Assembly: GCA_023418575.1 (NCBI GenBank)
Contig: JAEZZM010000045.1
Coordinates: forward strand, 1-19,822
Length of the DNA: 19,822 nucleotides
Direction: 5' to 3'
From: Actinomycetes bacterium
GTDB lineage: Bacteria > Actinomycetota > Coriobacteriia > Coriobacteriales > JAEZZM01
Both the position numbers and the translations under genes were made by a program. Position 1 is the stretch's first letter; every line of letters begins with the position of its first letter. A model generated the notes under the pieces. The model saw only the letters and a list, made by a program, of their open reading frames with translations, made no database searches and was not told the DNA's origin. This document shows positions 13,596-19,822 of the stretch, piece by piece.

Positions 13596-16472
13596 ATGAG
13601 CGAGTTTCAAAAAACAGCCTTTTTTGATTCTAATGTTGAAGCTATTGAAAATTACTTTGCCTCAGGCATAAAAGAGGATAATGAGCTGCGTGTAGGGCTT
13701 GAAGTTGAGCACTTTGTTTTAAACTATGACCCACAAAGCCTCAAAGACGTAAGCGTTGTAGATTATGAACATGGTCTAAAAGATATTTTGGAGCAAATGC
13801 TTAAACTTGCCCCTGAAGCTCAAGCTATCATCATAGATGGTCAGCTCATGGGTCTGGAAGGAAAAAGTTCTCACGAACAAAGGCTTCTGCGTGCGCAAAA
13901 GCTTAAAGAGCTTATCGAAAAACATAAGCTAAACCCCCTACCCAGCGTAAAGAAACTCTTATTAGAGCTTAGTGACTTTGGTCTTCAAGAGACCAAACCC
14001 TGTGCAAGTTGTAAGAGCTTGTTAGAAGAAGAAATTGGCTTTGCTGTAAGCCTGGAGCCTGCAAGCCAGCTTGAAATAGCTGTTGGTCCTTCTATGAATG
14101 TATACCAAGCGCAAGTTGGCTTAAAGGACTTTTATGCTCTCTTTTATTTAGCAGCTCATGAGCTAGGGCTTTCATATAGGTTAGAAACTAAAGGCTATAA
14201 CCCCTTAAAAGATGCTCGTGATCTGCCTCTCATCAAAAAAGAGCGCTATCGCCTTATGGATGAGCATTTTTCTCATACAGGAGAACATGGCATAGACATG
14301 ATGAGAGGCTCTGCTTCTACGCAGGTAAGCTTAGATTTTTCATCTGAGCAAAACTTTATAAAGCGCTACCGTCTGACCTGCGCGCTGGGTCCTGTTTTTG
14401 CCTTCCTTTTTGATAATGCCAGCGCCGCACACAGTAAAAAGCTTAAGCATGCCAAGCGCATGGTTCGCTCATACATTTGGCGTGATACAGATTCTGTGCG
14501 CTGCGGTGTTCCCCCCACCCTTTTTGACTCCAACTTTGGTTTCAAGGCATACACTCAATGGGTGCTCTCAGTGCCTGCAATTTTAATGACAACTGACGAG
14601 GGTAAAAGCATTGACACCAAACATCTCTTGGTTCGTGACTTGGCTAATGTTGATCATCCCTTAAGCAAGCATGATATTGAGCACTTGCTCTCCATGGTTT
14701 TCCCTAACACGCGCCTCAAAAACTTTATTGAAATTAGAGATGTTGATTCATTACCAGAACCTTTTGTGGCTGTTTTTGCCGCCTTAGTAGAAGGTCTTAT
14801 TTATAATGACGAGATAAGCGATAAGATCGCTTCTTATATTGGCATGGACTCACTGAGCATCAAAACACTCATGCAGTGTAGAACCGATCTTATGAATAAG
14901 GGCTGGGAAGCTCATGTATATGGACACGGTATCCAGGAGCTAGCCTATACCCTGGTAGAGTATGCCCAGGAGGCACTCATTCACGCAGCTAATGAAAATC
15001 CTCACCTAGAAATTTTACGCTGTGACGCAGGTCTACTTAACTATCTCAAACCACTTATTAAAGCCAAACTGTGCGTTGGAGATCTCCCCGGTTTTATCGC
15101 CACTGGAGAACAACTTAGTAATTATTTTAGACTTTTAAGCTGTGCCGACCCAAAAAATCATGATGAGCGTTTAGCCTTACAAAGCGAAGCCAGAAACTCT
15201 CGTGCAAAAAAGCATAATAAGCTTGTAGATTGGACCTTTACTCCAAGGATCATTAGCCACGCAGAGCATGAGTATTTCAAAGAAATCGCTGAGCGCTGTC
15301 ACAAAATCATGCTTGAAGCAACAGCACGCTTTAAAGAGGACGATGGTTTTAGAAAGCTATTTAATTTTTCAAAATCTGTAAATGATGTCTGCCTTATCGA
15401 TCAGGGCTATACGCAGCTCATTCCCTTGTCTAGGGTGGATATTTTCTACAATCATCAAAGTGGAGATTGGAAATTTTGCGAGCTTAATACGGATGGCACT
15501 TCAGGCCAAATCTTTATGCATGAAACGGAGCGTTTGCTTAAGGAAAGTTCTATCTTCAAGCGCTTCACTAAGCATTTTGAACTTGAAACCTATCAAACTA
15601 TGCAGCTGTGGGCGCAGGCTCTTAAAGAATGCTACGAAGACTTCCTTTCACACAAGTTAAAAGCGCACGCCGATAAGAACCTAGCCGATCAAAACATGCC
15701 TCATTTGGCTATCGTTGACTGGGAAGACTCGGTTACTGAGTCTGAAGTTGACTTATTTGTCCAAATTTTTAGTAAAGAATATGGCATGGATGCGCGCTTT
15801 ATTGATACAAGGGATCTGGAATACAAGGAAGGCCAATTGTATGCAAAAAGCCTTAATTGGCCCATTGATATAGTTTGGAGACGAGCAGTTAGCGCCGAGC
15901 TTTTTGAGCGCATGGATGAGGGTTGCGTGGCCCTGATTGAAGCGTGCAAAGACCAGGCAGTTTGTAGTGTTGGCGGCTTTATTACGCATCCCGCCAGCGT
16001 TAAAGAATTCCTGCCTATACTGTGCTCATTAGAAGGAGCTGAGTTTTTATCGCCAGAAGACCATCAGTTCTTTAAAGATCACAGCCCAAAAACCATAAGG
16101 CTATCTACAGAGCTAAATCTGGATAAGTTTTTAGAAGACCCCGCAAAGTGGATAGTAAAGGCTGCAGAGGGTTATGGTGGCTGTGGCGTTTATGCCGGTC
16201 TATCTTATCTTGACAAACAAGACCAGTGGGAGCGCATTGTAAAAGAGGCTGCACACAGCGGCGCCTTTGTGATTCAAGAATATATACAGCCCTATAAATC
16301 CTATGAGCTTGATATTGAATCTGCCACTGGAGACCCTGAGTCCTTTGACAATCTAGTTGGGCTTTATCTCTTTAACGGACGCTTTGGTGGAGTATTTCAA
16401 CGCATTGGAAGACAAAGCACCATTAGCTCAGAGGCAGAAGTGTTTTACCAACCTGTCTTCAAGCAAGCTTAG
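13596..16472 (+). CDS. Fusion of glutamate-cysteine ligase (GCS2, plant/alphaproteobacterial type) with a circularly permuted ATP-grasp ligase
   Basis: A 958-residue cytosolic protein. Residues 1 to about 540 look like a GCS2-type glutamate-cysteine ligase: LRVGLEVEHFV (about 31-41), EIAVGPSMNVY, MMRGSASTQVSLDFSS (about 235-250), RSYIWRDTDSVRCGVPP, FGFKAYTQWVLSVP and FPNTRLKNFIEIRDVD. These track the order of motifs in plant and alphaproteobacterial enzymes. Residues about 560-958 resemble a circularly permuted ATP-grasp related to the glutathionylspermidine synthase C-domain: ELNTDGTSG (629-637), VDWEDS, VKAAEGYGGCG (854-864, glycine-rich loop), FVIQEYIQPYKSYELDI and a late GRFGGVFQRIGRQS. 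Classical bifunctional GshF differs in both halves and is about 750 residues. The likely product is gamma-Glu-Cys extended by an unknown acceptor, glycine or an amine. It could be glutathione synthase by convergent fusion. Confidence 0.8.
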   Translation: MSEFQKTAFFDSNVEAIENYFASGIKEDNELRVGLEVEHFVLNYDPQSLKDVSVVDYEHGLKDILEQMLKLAPEAQAIIIDGQLMGLEGKSSHEQRLLRAQKLKELIEKHKLNPLPSVKKLLLELSDFGLQETKPCASCKSLLEEEIGFAVSLEPASQLEIAVGPSMNVYQAQVGLKDFYALFYLAAHELGLSYRLETKGYNPLKDARDLPLIKKERYRLMDEHFSHTGEHGIDMMRGSASTQVSLDFSSEQNFIKRYRLTCALGPVFAFLFDNASAAHSKKLKHAKRMVRSYIWRDTDSVRCGVPPTLFDSNFGFKAYTQWVLSVPAILMTTDEGKSIDTKHLLVRDLANVDHPLSKHDIEHLLSMVFPNTRLKNFIEIRDVDSLPEPFVAVFAALVEGLIYNDEISDKIASYIGMDSLSIKTLMQCRTDLMNKGWEAHVYGHGIQELAYTLVEYAQEALIHAANENPHLEILRCDAGLLNYLKPLIKAKLCVGDLPGFIATGEQLSNYFRLLSCADPKNHDERLALQSEARNSRAKKHNKLVDWTFTPRIISHAEHEYFKEIAERCHKIMLEATARFKEDDGFRKLFNFSKSVNDVCLIDQGYTQLIPLSRVDIFYNHQSGDWKFCELNTDGTSGQIFMHETERLLKESSIFKRFTKHFELETYQTMQLWAQALKECYEDFLSHKLKAHADKNLADQNMPHLAIVDWEDSVTESEVDLFVQIFSKEYGMDARFIDTRDLEYKEGQLYAKSLNWPIDIVWRRAVSAELFERMDEGCVALIEACKDQAVCSVGGFITHPASVKEFLPILCSLEGAEFLSPEDHQFFKDHSPKTIRLSTELNLDKFLEDPAKWIVKAAEGYGGCGVYAGLSYLDKQDQWERIVKEAAHSGAFVIQEYIQPYKSYELDIESATGDPESFDNLVGLYLFNGRFGGVFQRIGRQSTISSEAEVFYQPVFKQA

Positions 16473-16479
16473 CTTAAAG

Positions 16480-16527
16480 TTTAGATTTAGCTTCAGATTT
16501 AGCTTTACATTTAGGTTTACATTTAGA
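16480..16527. repeat. Four tandem copies of a 12-bp unit after the fusion ligase
   Basis: TTTAGATTTAGC, TTCAGATTTAGC, TTTACATTTAGG and TTTACATTTAGA follow one another from 16480 to 16527. They begin eight bases after the ligase stop. Confidence 0.92.
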
Positions 16528-16762
16528 GAGTGCATATTAAACCGGAAATGTAGTCTGAAAAGGGCTAATTCTCGCTCACAGGCAAAAACGCTCCTTTCAC
16601 CGATTTCTCTACTATCTTTGAGAAAATTGGTAAAAATTTATTTGCCTCGTACAGCTGTTAATTTAGGCCTCTATGCTCTTGTAAAGCTGTATTTCAACAG
16701 GTCAAAGCTGCAGATAAGCCTAGCCTTAAGCAGCCCAAAAAGAGTAAAATAGAAGTACTGTG

Positions 16763-16885
16763 TTTAAGACAAATCTCTGTCTAAAAGCCTTATGAGCAGA
16801 TTAGGAGAGCTGCTCTAGAGAAGGTAAAAAAGCGCTGGCAGACGCTTTACACTTAGACGATAAGAACGCGTCTTTATCGTCTAAG
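16763..16885 (+). promoter_or_regulatory. Cluster of consecutive hairpins upstream of nifJ
   Basis: Four stem-loops in 123 nt: AGACA/TGTCT (16767-16782), GAGCAG/CTGCTC (16794-16815), AAAGCG/CGCTTT (16829-16848) and CTTAGACGATAA/TTATCGTCTAAG (16852-16885, 12 bp, ten-base loop). They could form a structured leader or small RNA. No known riboswitch class was recognised, and no T run follows the last stem. Confidence 0.45.
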
Positions 16886-16900
16886 GTGATGAACATCACA
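16885..16900. promoter_or_regulatory. Crp/Fnr-family-like operator upstream of nifJ
   Basis: GGTGATGAACATCACA matches the TGTGA-N6-TCACA consensus at nine of ten positions and contains the inverted repeat GTGATG-AA-CATCAC. It lies 127 bp before the nifJ start. Which family member binds is inference. Confidence 0.5.
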
Positions 16901-16960
16901 GCGTTTTAATCCTTGGGCAGTTAGGCTCAAGACTAGGAGACCTTCACAAAAACATTTATT

Positions 16961-17003
16961 CCCACTTCAACCTTAAGTGGACAAAGGTTGATTGTAAGTT
17001 GGG
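16961..17003 (+). promoter_or_regulatory. Imperfect hairpin directly upstream of the nifJ ribosome binding site
   Basis: TCAACCTT (16967-16974) and AAGGTTGA (16984-16991) form an 8-bp stem with a nine-base loop. Outer arms CCCACTT and AAGTTGGG can extend it with one bulge. It ends 11 bases before AAGGGAG (17015-17021), the nifJ SD. Confidence 0.45.
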
Positions 17004-17026
17004 ATGCATACAGAAAGGGAGACAGT

Positions 17027-19822
17027 ATGTCCCGAGAAAAAACCTATATGACTGTGGATGGTAATACCGCTGCAGCATATGCGTCTTATGCCTTTACCGA
17101 GGTTGCGGGTATTTATCCTATTACCCCTTCTTCACCTATGGCAGATCTCACTGATGCCTGGGCACAACAGGGACGCAAAAACATCTTTGGCCAAACGGTC
17201 AACGTTGTAGAAATGCAGTCAGAAGCTGGTGCTGCTGGTTTTGTACACGGCTCACTTAATGCTGGTGCACTCACCACCACCTACACCGCTTCACAGGGTC
17301 TGCTCCTCATGATCCCCAATATGTATAAGATTGCTGGTGAGCTCTTGCCTGCAGTATTCCACGTATCTGCACGTGCAGTTGCTTCTCACGCACTAAGCAT
17401 CTTTGGTGATCACTCAGATGTTATGGCTTGTCGTGCAACTGGCTTTGCTATGCTTGCCGCATCAAGCGTTCAAGAAGTAATGGATATGGCAACCGTTGCT
17501 CACCTTTCAACTATTAAGGCACGCGTTCCATTCATTCACTTCTTTGATGGTTTTAGAACCTCTCATGAGATCAATAAAATTGAAGCTATTGATTATGAGG
17601 ACATGAAAGCTCTTGTAGACATGGATGCTGTTAAAGCCTTCCGTGAGCGCAGTCTTTCTCCAAATCATCCCACGCTTCGTGGTTCTGCTCAAAACCCTGA
17701 TGTATTTTTCCAAAGCCGCGAGGCATCAAATCGCTTCTATGATGCTGTTCCTGCAATTGTTGAAGAGTACATGGAAAAGATTAAAGAACTCACTGGTCGT
17801 GAGTATAAACTCTTTAATTATCATGGTGCAGCAGATGCAAGCGACATCATCATTGCTATGGGTTCAATTTGTGACACTATCACAGAGACCGTAGATAGGC
17901 TTAACGAGCAAGGACGCAAAGTTGGTTTGGTAAATGTTCACCTTTATCGCCCCTTTGTTCCTGAGCGTCTTTTAGAGGCTATTCCTCAAAGCGTAGAGCG
18001 CATTGCTGTTCTTGATCGCACCAAAGAGCCTGGCGCTCATGGTGAGCCTTTGCTCTTGGATGTAAAAGCTGTATTTAATGATCTTTCTGATAGGAATCCT
18101 CTTATCATTGGTGGTCGCTATGGTCTTGGTTCAAAGGACACCACTCCTGATGATATCTTGGCTGTCTTTGATAACCTTGCAGCTTCTGAGCCAAAAGAGC
18201 GCTTCACCATTGCTATTACCGATGATGTAACTCATCTCAGTCTCCCCCGTGAGAATCACATCAGCGTTTCTCACCCATCAACCATTTCTTGCCGTTTCTG
18301 GGGTCTTGGTTCTGATGGTACTGTTGGTGCAAACAAGAACTCTATTAAGATCATTGGTGATCACACCCCCAAATATGCTCAAGCATATTTCAGCTATGAC
18401 TCAAAGAAGTCTGGTGGTATTACCGTTTCTGACCTTCGTTTTGGCGATAATAAAATCCGTCAGCCATACTTAATTGATGCTGCTGACTTTATTTCTTGCT
18501 CACAGCAGTCATATATTGACCGCTATGACATGCTTAAGCCTCTTAAGCAAGGTGGTACCTTCTTACTTAATACCTGGTGGACTGATGAAGAGCTTGAAGA
18601 GAATCTTCCCAATCATGTAAAGCACCAGCTTGCCACTAAGGAAGCTAAGTTCTACACCATTAATGCTGTTCAGCTTGCTCAAGAAATTGGCTTGGGTGGC
18701 CGCACCAACACCGTGCTTCAGTCAGCTTTCTTTAAGCTTGCCAACATTCTCCCTATTGAAGAGGCTGTTGAGTACATGAAGAAGGCTATTGATAAGTCCT
18801 ACGGCAAAAAAGGTGAAGCTATCGTAAAGATGAATTACAACGCAGTTGATGCAGGTATTCATCACATTCACGAGGTAAAGATTCCTGAGCATTGGAAGAA
18901 CCTTGATGGAGCAAACAACAAGGCATTCTTGCGCAAGGCTACTCCTTTTGTCGAAAACATAGCTGACATCATCAATGCGCAAGAGGGTGACTCTTTACCC
19001 GTTTCTGCAATGATGGATCACGTTGACGGTACTCTTCCTCAGGGAACCAGTCAGTACGAGAAGCGCGGAATCGCTGTAAACGTACCTAAGTGGATATCTG
19101 AGAATTGTATCCAGTGTAACCAGTGTTCATATGTATGTCCTCATGCTGTAATTAGACCATTCCTCTTAACTGAGGAAGAGGCTGCAGGCGTTCCTGAGGG
19201 CACCGAGCTTATCGACGGTACTAAGCCCTACAATGACTACAAGTTTAAGATCCAGGTTTCCTTGCTTGACTGCACTGGTTGCGGTTCTTGTGCAAACGTA
19301 TGTCCTGCCAAGAACAAAGCTCTCATCATGACTCCTATTGATGAGATGCAGGCAGAAGAAGAGCGCTGGGAGTACATGATCAACCTGCCTCAAAAGCCTA
19401 ACCCCATGAAAGCTACTATGGTTAAGGGCTCACAGTTCTTGAAGCCTTATCTTGAGTTTTCTGGTGCTTGCGCAGGCTGCGGTGAGACCCCTTACGTTAA
19501 GCTTGTAACCCAGCTCTTTGGTGAGCGTATGCAAATTTCTAATGCTACCGGTTGTTCTTCAATTTGGGGTGGCTCTTGCCCATCAACTCCATACACTATT
19601 GATCGTGATGGTCATGGACCTTCATGGGCTAACTCCCTCTTTGAGGACAATGCTGAAAATGGTTTAGGTATGCATATGGCTACCTGCCAAATTAGAGACC
19701 GAATTTCAGGCTACCTAAGCCAGCTCTCTGAGAGCAGTTCAAATGAAGAGCTTAAGAGCATTGCAAACGAGTGGATTGAAAAGCGTCTTGAGGGCGAAGG
19801 GACCCAAGAACGTGCACACAAT
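17027..19822 (+). CDS. nifJ: Pyruvate:ferredoxin (flavodoxin) oxidoreductase, 3' end off the window
   Basis: Oxidises pyruvate and CoA to acetyl-CoA and CO2, reducing ferredoxin or flavodoxin; a cytosolic homodimer needing thiamine diphosphate and three [4Fe-4S] clusters. 932 codons are present of a usual 1,170-1,200. Domain order is that of the single-chain enzyme: N-terminal pyrimidine-binding domain with YPITPSSPM (30-38), CoA-binding and gamma domains, a two-cluster ferredoxin domain with C694-x2-C-x2-C-x3-CP and C749-x2-C-x2-C-x3-CP, then the thiamine domain start with C815, C818 and C843. The 25-residue gap from C818 to C843 equals that of the Desulfovibrio africanus enzyme. The fourth ligand of that cluster lies beyond the window. 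SD AAGGGAG is five bases from the ATG. Codons look more uniform than in neighbours, fitting high expression. Confidence 0.97.
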   Translation, partial: MSREKTYMTVDGNTAAAYASYAFTEVAGIYPITPSSPMADLTDAWAQQGRKNIFGQTVNVVEMQSEAGAAGFVHGSLNAGALTTTYTASQGLLLMIPNMYKIAGELLPAVFHVSARAVASHALSIFGDHSDVMACRATGFAMLAASSVQEVMDMATVAHLSTIKARVPFIHFFDGFRTSHEINKIEAIDYEDMKALVDMDAVKAFRERSLSPNHPTLRGSAQNPDVFFQSREASNRFYDAVPAIVEEYMEKIKELTGREYKLFNYHGAADASDIIIAMGSICDTITETVDRLNEQGRKVGLVNVHLYRPFVPERLLEAIPQSVERIAVLDRTKEPGAHGEPLLLDVKAVFNDLSDRNPLIIGGRYGLGSKDTTPDDILAVFDNLAASEPKERFTIAITDDVTHLSLPRENHISVSHPSTISCRFWGLGSDGTVGANKNSIKIIGDHTPKYAQAYFSYDSKKSGGITVSDLRFGDNKIRQPYLIDAADFISCSQQSYIDRYDMLKPLKQGGTFLLNTWWTDEELEENLPNHVKHQLATKEAKFYTINAVQLAQEIGLGGRTNTVLQSAFFKLANILPIEEAVEYMKKAIDKSYGKKGEAIVKMNYNAVDAGIHHIHEVKIPEHWKNLDGANNKAFLRKATPFVENIADIINAQEGDSLPVSAMMDHVDGTLPQGTSQYEKRGIAVNVPKWISENCIQCNQCSYVCPHAVIRPFLLTEEEAAGVPEGTELIDGTKPYNDYKFKIQVSLLDCTGCGSCANVCPAKNKALIMTPIDEMQAEEERWEYMINLPQKPNPMKATMVKGSQFLKPYLEFSGACAGCGETPYVKLVTQLFGERMQISNATGCSSIWGGSCPSTPYTIDRDGHGPSWANSLFEDNAENGLGMHMATCQIRDRISGYLSQLSESSSNEELKSIANEWIEKRLEGEGTQERAHN

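Larger units (their letters stand above)
16473..17026. other. Gene-free interval upstream of nifJ
   Basis: 554 bp without a credible gene. It holds the 12-bp repeat array (16480-16527), an imperfect hairpin at 16596-16633 with no T tail, a run of small hairpins (16763-16885), a Crp/Fnr-like palindrome (16885-16900), and a long imperfect inverted repeat (16961-17003) just before the nifJ SD. One open frame (16357-16752) crosses from inside the ligase gene and is judged spurious. Confidence 0.6.

Noticed and set aside
16596..16633. Terminator for the fusion ligase
   Set aside because: The stem has a bulge, is A+T-rich and is followed by AAAAATTTATTTG rather than a T run on the plus strand.
16357..16752. 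131-codon open frame starting inside the fusion ligase and running past its stop
   Set aside because: It overlaps a secure gene in another frame, has no SD, and its middle is an artefact of the 12-bp repeats (FRFSF-type repeats); the remainder has no recognisable fold.
18722..19393. Minus-strand open frames within nifJ
   Set aside because: They are antisense shadows of a secure gene, without SD or recognisable domains.

Overview
The window carries ten genes. Two of them run off the ends: metK on the left and nifJ on the right. Base composition looks like low-to-mid 40s % G+C by eye. Spacing is tight, Shine-Dalgarno (SD) sites are mostly clear, and GTG starts are used. The content fits an anaerobic amino-acid fermenter: pyruvate:ferredoxin/flavodoxin oxidoreductase, an Fe-S L-serine dehydratase, and ornithine carbamoyltransferase, carbamate kinase and a YfcC-type exchanger. 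With the seven-helix membrane LuxR regulator, a class abundant in Coriobacteriia, I suspect an Atopobium/Olsenella/Cryptobacterium-like member of Actinomycetota. That placement is an inference; no rRNA or other taxonomic marker is present.

Layout. 1-1058 (-): metK, 3' part missing. 1059-1362: metK/gltX divergent spacer with a four-copy 15-bp repeat. 1363-2850 (+): gltX, whose last five codons and stop are tandemly duplicated, followed by a terminator at 2964-3004. 2987-4018 (-): polytopic flippase-like protein whose start codon lies in an 11-bp inverted repeat. 4201-5154 (-): membrane LuxR regulator. 5412-9023 (+): arcB, an internal terminator, arcC and a YfcC/ArcD-type exchanger, ending at a strong terminator (9100-9137). 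9217-11728 (-): two overlapping GT4 glycosyltransferases resembling the LafA/LafB glycolipid pair. 11920-13491 (+): single-chain L-serine dehydratase. 13596-16472 (+): a 958-residue fusion of a plant/alphaproteobacterial-type glutamate-cysteine ligase with a circularly permuted ATP-grasp ligase. 16473-17026: a 554-bp gene-free region with a 12-bp repeat, serial hairpins and a Crp/Fnr-like palindrome. 17027-19822 (+): first 932 codons of nifJ.

How the genes fit together. Serine deamination yields pyruvate, which NifJ oxidises to acetyl-CoA with reduced ferredoxin or flavodoxin. ArcB and ArcC turn citrulline into ornithine, ammonia, CO2 and ATP, with the YfcC protein as the likely exchanger. 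No arcA lies in the window, so the cluster as seen is complete for citrulline but not arginine. The glycosyltransferase pair and the flippase-like protein could make and move glycolipid; the luxR-arc block sits between them. The fusion ligase predicts a gamma-glutamylcysteine-based thiol or conjugate.

The most novel-looking item is the fusion ligase. The next are the start-codon-sequestering hairpin of the flippase gene, the structured nifJ upstream region, and the unusual number of short tandem duplications (10-19 bp) at gene ends and in spacers.
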